Source: Tribonema minus
Taxonomy: Eukaryota > Sar > Xanthophyceae > Tribonematales > Tribonemataceae
Length of the DNA stretch: 64,000 bases
NCBI GenBank assembly: GCA_017506865.1
Contig: JAFCMP010000173.1
Coordinates: 56,332-120,331 of the forward strand
Reading direction: 5' to 3'
A model generated the notes under the pieces. That model saw only the letters and a program-made list of their open reading frames with translations, ran no database searches and was not told where the DNA came from. A program made the translations under genes and the position numbers. Shown here piece after piece: positions 1 through 13,800 of the stretch (within the stretch, counting starts at the first letter, position 1; each line of letters opens with the position of its first letter).

Positions 1-2187
1 CAAGTGCGCCCTCAGCAGCATCTGGTGGTGGTGGTTGTGCCACGTCAGTCATCTGCCATGCATCACCTGCTCAAGCACACAGATGGCGATGCGCAGGTGC
101 TTGGTTGTGAAGTGCTCGGCATATTCAAAAGAATTGCCATGATCAGAAGCCATGAATGCGCCTGACTAGCAAAGGCCTACAGCGGTATGTGTACGCATGC
201 ATGCACTGTCTGCACTACGCGACTAACCCTATTTAGCAACGTGGCAAAAATTAAAAATACACTCAACGACAGAACTGCAGACAACCTTCAATGACCCTGG
301 ACAAGTTCAAAGGCATGGCATGCCAGTGATCTGCAACTGGCAACAAGTGCTCAAGTCTGAACACGATCAGTCGTCAGATCAAGCGAAGTGGACATTAGCT
401 CAATCGACGTGGCAGCCAGCCACAACTTGGACATAATGATGGCTGGCTCTAGCAAGCAGCAGCCAAGCGCTGCCGTGGAATCGGCAAAGACGTTTGAAGA
501 TATTCAATGCCGTGAAGTACCATTGCTTGATACCTTCAAAGTATACGTTTCTTCTGGTGCGTACTTGGGTTAGGATTAGGCCAACCCTAACCCTGACCCT
601 AAAATTAATCCTAACGCTTCTCCAATTGCAAGTACTCAGGTGCTCGGTGCAGCACACATGGCAACCTTGTCAGTTCATACCTGCACGGTGTGCCCTCCCC
701 GGTGTTCGTGTGTGATACAGGTCGTCCACCACTGCTGCTGTAGGATCAGTTGCCCCTGGGTGTGCAGCATGCCACTGGCTTTCTGCTTGGCCAAGCGCCC
801 TTGCTTGGCCAGGATGCATGGTGCGTATGGATATCACTCCACCCATGCGTGGTCTGCTTATGGAAACAGCCCGTGATTGCAGAGCTGGCACTTCAGACCT
901 GTATACAAGAAGGAAGTGCGAAGTTGTTTGTATTAACAGATGCATTAATTGAGTTCAACATGTATGTATGTCATATGTATGTAGTCCAGTATACTGGCGT
1001 GATTCCATGTGCGTGTTGGTATCGCCTGTCTGGTCAACAGCGACAATCAAATTATTGTTGGTTGCACGACTCCTAGCTGGAACATTGCACATGACTTCAA
1101 GACCAGAGCAAACACACCTGATCGCTCCAACTGCCACTTCGACAATAGTGACCTCAAGCAAGGAGATGATGGCTAGAGCCTACATTGTAAAATTCTACAT
1201 CCAGCAGAGAAGTAACACCTTCAAAGTGTGTCTGATGAAGTGCGTTATGTGTGAAACGCGCATGCTGCTGCACATAGCAGACCAGCTCACCTGTTCCAGA
1301 AGTACAGCATGCTGTGCTGCAGGAATAGTACCGTTGACACCAGCGCCAGGTAGCTGAACCCAAAAGGGAAGCTGTGTGGAGGCAAGCATTAACAAGAGCA
1401 ACGGATAGCAGGCGCCATGAAATGACAGGCAACGACACCAAACATGTTTGTGTTTGGCCAGCAATGGCCATGAAACAGCTGCATCTTCTCAGAGTGACTG
1501 CAAACTGCTGCAGCGCGTTGCTTTTCCCGAGGCATGCCTCATCAGGAACCATGCCGTTGACCTCGCCTTGCACGTGTTCATAATACCGCAGCACAGCATA
1601 GTGGGCCACAATGAATCCTGTGCAGTGGCGATGTCATGCAGTAACATCAACACACTCATGCCCGTAGTACACTGATGCTCAAGGATGAGACAAAGGTCTA
1701 CCACGCGCGTGTGTCAAAAAGTGACAAGTAACAAGAACTCCAACATGCACGAGGTTGCCTAGCGAAGCATACTTGCAGGCTTGCTGCACTGCACAACGTT
1801 CATAAATGAGCCTTGGCTGAGCGCAGTTGTCATACTACAGCAGGCAGTGGTTGACCTAGTTACTGCAATGTGGCAACTCAGGGAAACCCCACGTTCAGTT
1901 CAACCATGTCAGCAGGTAGTCTACTGTGTTTGCTTTTGCATGCAACAAGATCTGTCCACATTGACATTCTGTGGAGTGTAGCTTGACAAGGTTCACAGCG
2001 CGCCTCATCAAGTCATTTGTTGTGGCTCCAGAGTGTAGTGCCGTGTGTGATCACATTTACATCACTTGCACGTGGCAGAAAGCAGCACTGGCACTGCCTG
2101 ATGTGAGCCATGGGTGATGCTCCCTGCAATGGAAATGACAAGGATCTAGGTCTTTGCTCTGAACACAACTTTGTGCGGCCTACTCAC
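1..2187. other. Unresolved stretch downstream of the membralin-like gene
   Basis: The membralin-like gene reads leftward into this stretch and its last exon(s) should lie here, because the final resolved exon ends in phase 2 without a stop. A minus-strand candidate starts at 1617 after an acceptor AG; its first codons read FIVAHYAVLRYYEHVQ, which resembles the last membrane/histidine-rich part of membralins, but I could not find the connecting exon with matching phase. A short open stretch on the minus strand near 60-150 is also unassigned. The region contains a telomere-like block at 561-635, described separately. I see nothing else that I can support. Confidence 0.4.
561..635. repeat. Degenerate telomere-like block flanked by GTAC
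   Basis: A 67-base stretch with TTGGGTTAGGATTAGG followed by CCAACCCTAACCCTGACCCT in inverted arrangement lies between GTAC at 561-564 and GTAC at 632-635. The right half is decayed (ATTAATCCTAACG). It resembles the cleaner TTAGGG palindrome at 43762-43819, which is also bordered by GTAC. It is an interstitial telomere-like relic rather than a chromosome end, since genes continue to its right and sequence continues to its left. Confidence 0.6.
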
Positions 2188-5100
2188 CTGAAGAAGTAGA
2201 CGTGGAAGAGAGCAAAGTAGAAGGACACCACGCGTGGGAAGAAGCGTATGGATGTGCTAGTGCGCACGCTGATGACGCTGTAGACTTCACACATCCACAC
2301 AACGCTCAGCACCATGAAGGCCAGCAGCTGGTCGCTGCAAACGCCAAACACAAAAGGAAGGACAGAGGAGGTCTGAGGGCAATAACCATTCAGTGCGACT
2401 TCATTTCAGCCATTACAGCGGTATGCACGACGCAGCATTGTTAGGTGTAAATGCTTCGAGAACAAGCACTTTGGTCATGTAAAGTCTGCAAGTGATAACC
2501 CACCAGGTGATGTGATCAAACATCAGTATGCCATCATGAATGCGAGCCATGCCATGTGTAGCGCTTGAAGGCAAACAGCGCAAACAAATTACTCCAAATG
2601 CTGTATGAGCACATGACCATGCTCCAATAGCGGACGCTACCAGGTGCCACATTGAGCAGAACAGAGCCACTGTGGGAACTCAACGTGCACTGTTTGCAAG
2701 ACAAAAGTCAACACCTGCCAAGGGGAACTCGTACTACACCTTTTGTAGCCAGCCGTACGTTGCTGCCTAGGCCATAAAGCACATATATATATATCTGAAG
2801 CTGAGACGAGTAGACATCAACACGACAACTTCCGTGCAGTCTGGGCGCCAGTACAGCTAATTAAAATACCAGCCTGCTGTGTCCACTGTGCCATGGTGCG
2901 CTGCTGCCTCTAAACATTTACTGTACGGCGAGCATTCTGAGCATTCATTTGTGCTGCACTGTAGTATAGGATTACTGACATCAGAGCATTGCAGGAACAT
3001 GGAGCAAGCAGGGCAGGTGCTTGAGTGTACTTCACAAGGACCTATATGTGTGTTATCTGTGATGTTGCGTGAGATCACTGGAAATCGTACCTGAAGAACT
3101 CGAACAGGAAGAACAAAATTCCCACCATGATGGGCACAAACACCAAGCTCTCCACAACGTGGGTGAAAATCAGGGGGGCATAGGGTTGCCTGCAGATAAC
3201 AAAGCGATCAATCAAGAAATGCACATAGCGATGTGGTGAGGTGCCAAGCATAACACCAGGAAAGTATACACCAGGCTGACGGTGCAATGATTGAATGCAA
3301 ACTAGCAGCAGTGCATGAGATTGATGACATGTCAAATGAGGGGGGTTACACGCTGCACATGCCAGTCTGTTGGCAGAAGATATGGTACTGCACCAGCAGT
3401 GACCGTGGCCGTGTGACAAACACATCTTACAGCCACTGTTTGTGATCGCAGTGCAAGAGACCCTGACAGGAGGTCTGCATCCAGAGGCTACCAGAAATTG
3501 CTGACGAGATGGCTGCAGATGATACAACAGTTGAAAAAAGATACTTACAAGTATGAATGTAAGCAACCATAACAAAACGCAATTGATCGATTTTACACCT
3601 CTGGCACAATAAAAAGCATGCTCTCCACTAGTCATTAATGAATAATTCACTAGCATCACAGTAGCACATAAGAGCACACAAGAATTCAATAGTGCTAGAA
3701 CGTTATGGCAGCACAGGCATGCTATGCAGCTGCCAGCAGCATCCAAACACTGCGTGCCCCATTGCCTTATCAATCTGAAGAGTCAGTAGCTGATGCCAGA
3801 GCGATGACTCGGTCAATGTGTAGGCATGCACTTCTATGTATGAATGTACACATAACAGCAGGAGCAATGGACCACAATGCTGACCTGTTCCTGATGTGAT
3901 GCTGCAGCAGGAAGGTGAACCGCAGCATGCGCTCCTGCGTCTCCCTGAGTGTGAAGCTGACGAGTGTAGTGGTGGTGAAGAACAGGAATACTGTGGTAAA
4001 CAGCACCCCCACCTTGAACACCACAAACTTGTCCCAGTCCTGCAGAGCAACAGCAGGAGACACTGAGATCAGGCGGTGTATCCTGGATCACCATGCTTGA
4101 GTAAAAAATGTCAGTACTGTACATCTCACTTGCGGAATGAGGGCAACATGCACACCAGCACGCGTCTACACAAAAATGTACCACTTCATCATGCCCATAC
4201 ATGCGCATACACTGCTGTATGTATGCCACACTGCTGACGCAATAGAGTGCACGCACTTTGCCACCGTCTGCCAGCTGCTTGACAATGTTATTTTGGCTAG
4301 TACACACGTGAGAGTCACTTACTGTCACTTACAGCTCACCTCAGTGCTCTGCAGGAACTCATCAGCGTAGTTGAGGTTGAAGAGCTCCTTTGTAGACACG
4401 CTGTACAGGAAGCCCTTTCCATTGTACAAACTGATGAGCCAGTTCATGACCACAGTGTCATACCCTATCACCCACTCCAATGCCCATTTGCTGCACATCA
4501 GCAATAATAAGGCGCAGCAGACGTGTGAGCATACATGTGAGCATACAGCAACTCGCATCTCATCAGCAAGTCATGAGTCCAAGTCGCTTCATGCACACAC
4601 ATGGAGTCTACATGTGTACAAAGAGAGCAAATGGACGACTCTGTCTAACATGCATTCATTCATGGAGGACTGCGGTGTGACAGACATTGGCAGATGAGGC
4701 ACCACTGGGCTACACACAGGGACCTTAATGGGAAGGGTCATGATCTGTTCCCAACATTGCTCAGTTGTTCAAGTGCTCCCACATCTACTCAAAAGCCAAG
4801 CTGACTGCCGGTGGTTTTGCAAAGCCACCAGAAAAGAAGCCCGGGCATGCATAACATCCAATGTCAACGCCACATGGCGATCAACGTGCTCGAGTTTCTG
4901 GATGGCATGGCACTTATTACAGCCAGCAGAGCCTTGGCCATGACTTGCCAAGTATCAACACTTCAAGTATCAAAGGAGGGCAGCAGAGCGAATGGCATTT
5001 CCTCAACTAACAGAGGCTGACACTCCCAATGGCAGAGTTACCTGATGGATGATACGCTACTGTCTCCGAAAACAGCGAAACTAATGTTGCACTAAACTTT

Positions 5101-7477
5101 GCGTTTCACTGAGACAATTCGGACCGTTAACAAACTACTACAGTAGTACATCCCTGCACGCAACCAACTCCATGCCAGAAGGCAGCGCATTGACACCAAC
5201 ATTGACTGTCAAAGTGACGTACTTCAAATACATGTTCAGCGAGAAGCCATGCACACATTGCAGTGACGAATACTCACCTGATGGGTGTCCCAAAGCAGTC
5301 ATCCCATATTGGCACGGTGACGTTGGTAGCCACAATGCCATGCTGTGCACGCAGGTCCTGCCTGAGCATAAGGAAACCCTTCTCCAGCGAAAACAGGTAC
5401 ACTTTGTCTGGCACAAAGCACCCCTCTGTCACCTGCATTATCGCAAGTTAGCATAGGGCACACTGTTGAACTCACCATCTGCCTGAGATGTCATGTTCGG
5501 TAATAAGGGATTGTAAAGCATCCCGATATGTCATGTTCGGTAACAAGGGATTGTAAAGCATGTGTTGCACGGCGCCAAGGTATATGCGTTCCAGCAACAT
5601 ACATTAAAATACTGAGGTATGGGCGGTTCTGCAAGCCACGTCAGACTCAGAGTCATGTCAAAGTGCCTGATCCTCGCTCCATTGTCACGTACTGTTGAAG
5701 TGCGACTCTCCATGTCACGCCAGTTGAATGGCCGGGACAACAGCCTGCCAGCACTGCACCGGCACGTGCCGTACTCACATGAAAATATCAGCGAGCACAT
5801 GAGTGCTTCATCAATACCATCGGCCACCGTATATGCAAGATTTTTTTGCCACAGCGTCACCAGGACAGCCCACGAAGCCAATGCCTCACCCTGCAACATC
5901 AGTAGCACCATCGTACTGCAGTGCAGGCAAATAGTGCAGGTGCCACTGCGAGCATCACTGCTGGAGCAAGATTGCATCAGCTGTGATCCACATTAGCAGC
6001 AGGTGCTCACCTTTTCAAACTGTCTGACGCAAAGGCGCAACTGGCATATTTCGAGCAGCAGCGATAAGGCTAGACAACTTTTAGCAGTGCCTTTAAAATC
6101 GCTTGACGCGCTCTCTGTCGGTACTGCTGCTGTCAATGATGTTTGACGACGTAGTCGGCTGCACACTGCACACCAATGCTACAGTGATATTGGCACACTG
6201 ACGTCACAGCAGGCTTTTTTCAGCCAAGTCTACGGGCAAACCAACCACAACAACTTGCCTGCCCAGCATTGCTGCCAACGCCCCCCTGTGCATGGCCTCC
6301 TGAGCCGTGTCCACATGTGTCCTGACCCTCCCGCCCCACATTCTTCCTGTCAGAGAGAGACCTCCAGAGCCTGGTCGTCATGCTAGGCCCGCCTTTCATG
6401 ACTGTATCCCTCTCACCACGGCTCTCGCCCAGAGACCATAGTGGTAATCGCCACGACAACGGGGAGAGTAACGCTGAGTGGCTCCTGCTCTCATCCTGGC
6501 AGCTGCTGCTTGCCAATGGTGGCAGTTCCTGTGGCAGGTCCCCTCTGCTGCTACCTGCATCGTTGGTGTTGGTGTTCTGCAAAGGTACACGCAGCAGTGG
6601 CCGAAATAGGTTTGACTACACTGCTAGCTCAACACTGAATGCTGCCAAGCTGATTGTGAGACCATCACTTGACAAGGTTGTTGTGTGGTGAGCTGCAGAG
6701 GAGGGCCACCTGCTCGATATCGTCACCAGCACAGTATAGTCTTGACTAGTCATGCCAACGCCTGGCTAACACCTCAAGCAAGCTCGACGCTACTGCAGGT
6801 CCACGAACGTACCGGTTGATCGCCAGCAGCAGCAGCAGCAGCAGCATCCTCTCCCACTACACCGGCATTGCTCACATCCTCTGGCCCCTCTATTCTCAGC
6901 GTTCCTGGCCCCGATGCTGTGCCCACTGCATCCCTGCCAGTCCCTGCCTCGATGGAATAGTACTTGAAAGGAAGCAGGCTCTGGGATGCTCCCAAGCCAG
7001 CGCCAGGCTGCGCACAGCCACTATCGACGCTGCCAGCTGGTATCTGACAGTGCTGCGCCTTTGTATATGAGTGTGGGGAGGGTTGCCGTTGCTCCAGGTG
7101 GATCTGCAACACATGCACTAGACTAGGATCCACCCCAGCTCGCCGCAATGCTGTCGGCAGGCATTGATCCTGCACCATCGTGACAGCATGCGGTAAACTC
7201 ACGTAAGGACGCATGCCGATATGTTATATTGACGGCGCAGCATGACACGTGATAACACAGGAAAATGGCGCACGACAACGGCACGGCATGTTGCTGAAGC
7301 ACTTACAGGCCCGCTCTTCGGATTGACAAAGCTCTTGTGCAGGTAGATGAGGGCGGCCAGCAGGCAGACGGCATTGAGCAGGCTCACGTACTCCATATAC
7401 CGTCTCACTCTCCCCGGCAGCACGCGCACGACCGTGGTCGCAAAGCGTTGGTGCAGCCGGAAGAACACTGCCTCCAT
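2188..7477 (-). CDS. Membralin-like (TMEM259 family) ER membrane protein, C-terminal end unresolved
   Basis: Exons found on the minus strand: 7477-7307, 7169-6813, 6576-6259, 5890-5779, then 5432-5278, 4490-4340, 4039-3885, 3189-3091 and 2334-2188; phases agree within each group. The join from 5779 to 5432 is not in phase, so an exon is missing there. Exon 1 has basic residues then a membrane segment (VSLLNAVCLLAALIYL). The 5432 exon reads FSLEKGFLMLRQ then DDCFG, and the 4490 exon ALEWVIGYDTVVMNW, both in membralin order. Hydrophobic helices fill the exons at 4039, 3189 and 2334; the last reads VWMCEVYSVISVRTSTSIRFF, like the family's transmembrane end. Membralins are ER membrane proteins linked to ER-associated degradation in animals. 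The start is the first ATG after an in-frame TGA 27 bases upstream. Intron 3 uses a GC donor. Assignment is from remembered family features. Confidence 0.72.
5488..5561. repeat. Direct repeat, two copies of about 37 bases
   Basis: The motif ATGTCATGTTCGGTAA followed by AAGGGATTGTAAAGCAT occurs twice in tandem with one base change. It lies in an intron of the membralin-like gene. Confidence 0.8.
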
Positions 7478-7842
7478 CCTATCACCAGGACCGATCCTAG
7501 TTCATTTGGTTTGATGTTCTGAAGACAGGATGTGCGCGGTAGCCACTATGCCGGCCCTCAGCAGGCTCGAGGAAGGCCAGGTCCAGAGTTGAAGATGTGA
7601 AGTTTGACCCGAAGCTCACACCACTGCTGTACGCATAGTCGGCAAAATGCCGACACGCAGCGCGCCTTCAACAGAGCTTCAACACACGAGCAAGCCACTT
7701 TGCACTGCACGCCGCCAAGTGTGTCCCAAAAAATCTCGAGATCAAAACTTCAACTTGTTTTCGGGAAAGGTCGTGGTAACAACGAACTTCGAGTTTTGGC
7801 AGCAAAGCTGGGGTGCTCCAGCGCTCTGCGCAGTGGGACCGG
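7478..7842. promoter_or_regulatory. Divergent intergenic region between the membralin-like gene and U2AF65
   Basis: The membralin-like start codon (7477, minus) and the U2AF65 start codon (7843, plus) are 365 bases apart and point away from each other. This short gap must hold both 5' untranslated leaders and probably a shared bidirectional promoter. I see no clear TATA box. No other gene fits here. Confidence 0.55.
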
Positions 7843-10800
7843 ATGTCGGACCCAGATGTGGACATGGAGGAACAGGACGGTGGTGCGAAGCCCGCTGTTC
7901 CACCAGTCAATGGCAACGTCGACAGCAAAGCCACTGAGGAAGTCGACTTGAGCGACAAGGATGACAGAGGCGGCAGTGCCAGACGAGACCGTGGCGACAA
8001 GCGCAGGTGCCTAGCAGATCTAATCTTGTAATTCCTGTTGTGCCCTGTCATGCACAACATATGCACATGTGCCCTTCAAGCAATCAACCTGCAAACGTCT
8101 CGAAAGGTGGATCGGCGGCTAGCTGTAACCAATGGAAACCCACGTTGTACATTGTTTACATGATTCAAGTGATCATTGCCTCTTGAGGGCCCGGTATCCA
8201 GCGTACGGCATGACCAGTACCTAGTCGAGATGTAGCACCTCTAGTTTCACCCGCTATCATGTTTCACACCTGCCATGGTGGCCACGATCCCAACCACCAC
8301 CCTTCAAGGTGACCCTTGTTCACAATCTGAAATGCATAATATGGAGCGCGTGCAGCAGCACTGCACATCCCTGCAGTGATGATGGCACCTGCTGAATGCC
8401 CTTCAATGCTAGATTGCATAGACTGCATGTATATGAGAGTAATCAATCACCAGGTAACCCTGTTGGACAGGACATCTCTGGTCCTTCAGGGATCTAGGCG
8501 AGCTCCTGCTATATCACCTAATCACTTTGCTGATTTGTCAGCCCCCTTGGTGCTTCACGTGCTACTGACCGTACTAAGTGCATGTATGTGACAGCAACAC
8601 AAGCCTAGCTCACCCTCTCACTCATGCGGCCGTAACTGCGCTGTCGTGATGGTCGCAGCGGTGACCACGATGATGGCAAGGACAGGGATCGGGATCGGAG
8701 AAAGAGTCATAAATCGTCCCGAGACAAGCACAAAAGCAGCAGAGATGATCGCGACAAACCGGCGAGCAGCCGGAAGGAGCATCGCGACAAGGACAAGGCT
8801 AAAGAACCCCGTGATGATCAGCGTGAGAAGCACAGGGGCGATGGGGAGAAGGAAAGGAGTCGCAAGGACAGAGATGCTGACGACGCTGGGGACGCGCAGG
8901 ACAGCAAACCTAAGGACGCAAAGGACGACCACAGGGGCAAGCCCAAAAGCAGCAGGGAGCCAGAGGGTGATGTGAGGTCTGCTAAGCACGGCAGGGAAGC
9001 TGCTGAACGCACATCTCATCGTCATGATGACAAGCGCAAGCGCAGCCGCTCTTGCAGCAGAGGAGGCGATGCACATGGCGCCAAGGACGACCGTAAGCGC
9101 ACAGCAAGCAGGCACGACAGGCGCGATGATAGGATGGAGGTAGACAAGGGAGGGCAGGATGGCGGGAACGGAGATGACACTGAGCACGCTGACCAGTCCA
9201 ACGGCAAGAGCAAGGAGGAGGACGTAGGTGCAGATGCTGATGCCAAGGGCGCAAGGGAGAAAGAGGACAAGAGGGGCGATGACAGGAAGGAGACAGGCAG
9301 CACCCGCAAGGACAAGGATCGCGATCACGGCAAGGACAGGGACCGTGAGAAGGACCGCAGTCGTGAGAGGCACCGGGAGCGTGAGCGTGCCAAGGACCCA
9401 GATAGGGATCGAGAGAGGGATCGCGATCGTGTCAGGGACTGCGGGGGGGACAGGGAGCGAGACACTGACCGCGACAAGGAACGCGACAGGGCGCGCGAGA
9501 AGGAGCGAGAGCGCCAGAGGGAGAGGGACCGTGAACGGGAACGGGAGAGGCAGAGGTACAGTACGTGTGTGTCATGCTGAAAATGATGGTGATGCGAGCG
9601 ACTTGCACTCGGTACACTCGGTACAGTAGCTGTGTTGATGGCAAGTTGCCAGAGCTGCGATTCAACACTGAGAGAGGTTTACAGCCGTCTGTGACCTGCC
9701 TTTGTCACCCCAAGACAGTCATGTTCACTTTGCAGCCAGGCGCAGGCACCCGCACCTCCATCGTCAGCATGTGATTGGTGCAGCACGTGCTTATTGTATT
9801 GCGCACGTCACCAGCATATGCAGCAGATGCTATGACCTATGCTAGTTCACTCGTTCTTCCGCAGTCACAGTGCTCAAGCTAGAAACCTACATGTGTTTAT
9901 TGTGCCATTGAAAATCAGGCGCTGCTATGTATGCATATAATATGTATGATGTACCCGAGCGCTGTGAGTGCACCTTGGCCACGCGACAACAGCCTGCGTG
10001 CCACTTCACTTTGCGCCCGCTGCTGCAGGTACCATTTCAAAGCAGTGGGTGTCACTGCCCTGTAAGAGCTTGTTGGTGACTTTATCCAGAACAAGCACAG
10101 TTTACGAACCGCTGGCGTCAATGTATGTCGTGCCGCAGCCTCCTTCAGAGCACTGCAATACGTACCATGCACTCAGTGCAGTGCGCGTTGTGTACCTGTT
10201 GTGTACACGTTGTGTACTCCAATGTTGTGTTTGGTGCTGCACTACTACGCTTCAGAGGGAGAGCTGGAAGCATACAGAATCAGGTTTGCCGCATGGTTCT
10301 GATGTGAAGTTAACAATAGCCTGTTGTGTCAATTGGCTGCTCGTTTGGCAGGCAGGCAAAGCGTTGTACTGGAATCCCACTTCAACTGTCCGTTTATACC
10401 ACACGCCACTGGCATCACATTGCTTACATTCTTGAGAGTGTCTTACAACAGCCCCACCAACAATGTCAATGTCAGGGAACGTGAGCGTGAGAAGGAGAGA
10501 GACAGGGCGCGCCGCGAGCGTGAGAGGGAGCGGGAGAAGGAGCGGGAGCGCGCACGCCTACGTGAGAGAGAGAGGGAGCGCGAGAGGGAGAGGGAGAGGT
10601 GCGCTCGCTGAAGGCATTCCTGTCAGGCGTTACGAGTGTGCATAAGCATTGCAAGCGTCGTGGCTGATGCAAAAGGGCCTTCAAAGTTGCGCAGCAGTGC
10701 TCAGCATTGCCAGACATACCCGGTAGACTTCAAGGCTTGCACATAAGTCAACATCAGAGCAACCGCCTTGCAGTGAAAGCACTGAGCTTCACAGCCTGAA

Positions 10801-13800
10801 CGGTGCCTGTCTTGAAACGTCCAATCAATTCTGCAGCAAGGTCACCTTCAACAGTGTTTGATTTCCACCCCAATCTCAAGAATGGTGTTGGCGAGGTTTC
10901 ATTTCAACTGTTACATGACAATGCTCTCTTTTCCATGCGTGCTGGCATACTTCAAGTACACATATTGAAGTAATGCCCTATGTGAATGTTTCATTGTGCA
11001 GCGCTCTGCCATACATGTTCGCTCAGCTGACTGCAGACATGAAGCATACAGTGGAGGGGGCCTGCGACAGCATACAGTCAATGCCGTGCATGTTTAGGCC
11101 ATGTCTACATTTGTAGGCTTTGCAGTCACCAGAGCAGTCTTGCAAACATACACATCGTAAAAGCAGGCTGCTTTCGTGCTCCGCATAGCGTCTGTAACAC
11201 CCCTCCTCGTGATACGTGATTGCAGAGAGAGGGAGCGCAGGCGCAGGCGGCGCGAGAAAGATGGCTCCAGGAGCAGGAGCTCAAGCCGCGGAAGGCGCAA
11301 GACCAGCCATCGCAAGCGAAGGGGCAGCAGGAGCAGCAGCCGAAGCGGCAGCAGCAGCAGCAGCCGCAGCGGGAGCCGCAGCGGCAGCGACCGCGAGCGC
11401 AAGGCCAAGAGGGAGAAGAAGGAGAGGAAGCCCAAGGCGGAGCCCATAACGCTGGAGCTGGTAATGCGCCAGAACCCTGGCATCAGCCTGCCGGAGGCCT
11501 TTCAGAAACTCTCAGCTCTCAAGGCAGCTGCGGCTGCGAGCGGCGACGGCGCAGGAGACGTCTTTGCCAACCCCATGATGGCTGCGGTCCTGGGCGGCTC
11601 TGCAACGGTGTCTGGCTCTTCTATGACGGGTCCCACAGCGGTGGCCACCAAGCCCATCAGGGAGGTGCACGTGGGCAACCTGCCTCCTGGGGTCACGGCG
11701 CCCATGTTGCATGAGGCGCTGGGCACAGCGCTGTCTAACATGGGGCTCACCAAGGAGCCGGGGAACCCCATTGTGCACCTGCGCTACGGCGCCGAGGGGC
11801 ACTTTGCATTTGCTGAGTTCAGGAATGTCGAGGTGAGCAACGCTATGGATGTGTATGCAGCGCACTCGAAGAAATGAAAGCTGTGTCTGCGTATGCAGTC
11901 CTCTGCTCTGCCAAGGCCGGGGTCTTGACATGATGGCAGACAAGCTGTGTTGCTCGGCGCAATTCTGGATCAGTTCCAGAGCAGTATCCTGTCATAGCCT
12001 CATTGGTGTGCGTCTGCAACAGACACGAGAACGGGGCAGCCCATTATAGAAGCAGTACGATTCCTCAGCACCAGGACTGCCAACTGTTGGGTAGAACCCG
12101 CAGTCTGTAGTCGTCGTGACATTGTCATGTACACTGTATGCATTGCACTTACATTGCATGGCGCATGCAATCTATTCTTGAAGTTTACGCTCTGCGTGCG
12201 CTCAACATACGGCTGATGGCGCTCACCTTGCCCACATGCAAGCCGAGCACTGCCATTGGCTAAAACGTGTTGTCACTTCTGCAACAATGTGTGCTTCACA
12301 GGAGGCTGTGAACGCACTGAAGATTGGCTCCATCGTCCTTGGACAGTCCACCGTCACCCTTTCCAGGCCCAAGGTGAATCACTTGTTGATATTGCAAGTC
12401 AGGTCTCTACATGCTGCAGCCTTGTAGGTATCGCGCTCTGTGTTTACTGCAAGTTGTTGAGTTCATTATGGCTGGTTGGTATGTCACACCAAGTCCAAGA
12501 GGTGCACTGTCAGCACATGCTGTTTGGGGGGCTGCTCGTGTCGTCGTATCATGTGGCCTACATGCATTGTACAAGAAAGGATTGTGCTGCAGATGTTAAC
12601 ACGGCAATGGTAACACCAATTGGAGGCATATAAATGGCGTCGACATGATGATGTCTTGATGGTGGCAAACTTGCGACGTGACATTGACTGTGAACTTTCA
12701 ACTGCATCCTCACCTACGCCACATGGCATTCTGTATACCCATGATGTGCCCATTGGTACTGTGTGGTAATGCCTCTCTGAACCTTTGGTCAATACTAGCC
12801 AGGCATGCATGCCTTGTCCATCATCACCCTGCTGCAGGGAAAGTCATTACGCATGTTTGTCATTCATCACAAAGGGCGACCAGCGGTTTACACTGCTAAT
12901 ATACTTAAGCAAGGGTGCTTGCTCGCTTTCTGTGCATGTGATGTGCAGGGTCACTCTGAGCAGCAGCTCATGACCGCAGCCCAGGTGGCGGGTGTTGACA
13001 TGCTGGCACTGTTGGCAGCCCCGCTGCCCAATGCCACAGCGGCTCTGGTAGCAGGCTCGGTGCTAGGCGGGATGCCCGCACCAGAGACAGGCACACCTGT
13101 TGCTGCTACGACAGGCACCAGTGGCGTGCCTCTGACTGCTGCCGAGCAGGCTGCGGCTGCAGCCGCTGCCGTCAATGCCAAGCTGGGCTTGGGCCCTGCA
13201 GTCCCAGGTATTGATCACGCGCAAGAAGTTGCAGTTTGCCTTACATGTCTGCTTCTCTTTCTGCTTGCTGCCGGCATCATCGGAAGGCATGAATTAGGTG
13301 ACATCAAACCAAATGGCTTTCACTGGCTTTCAGAGGGCAGCCAAACCTTGCACACACCGCCTCAAGAGTTGTATGGCGCCTTACCTCGAGTGTTATAGTG
13401 GTATGGCATGCATGCAACATGCGCACACGCCGCACATTGAGTAGCACGACCATGTAGCGTCGTGCTCCCTACAGCAGTTGCTCGATCCTGAACTCGCTTT
13501 GTCAGGCAAATGAGTTTGAGTTTGCATCACTGTTGGCACCAACGTATATCTGCGCACTGGTGGATGTTGAGTGCCGGCACCGACCATATTTGCTAGCCCT
13601 GATGTACGTCAAATCATGTTTCCACCCCATTCTGACATCACCGTGTGCGCGTTTGCACTCTTGTCTGTTGTTGTCAGGAGGCACAAGTGCGGACTCTGCA
13701 GCAGCAGCTGCAGCTGCTGCAGCAGCAGCAGCGACCAGTAAGCTGCTCAGCTTTAACAAGCAACCTGACAGCAACGTGGTCATGATCATGAACCTGCCCA

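Noticed and set aside
8618..9373. Long minus-strand open frame (251 residues, hydrophobic)
   Set aside because: It is the antisense shadow of the Arg/Asp/Ser-rich U2AF65 exon; codon composition explains it.
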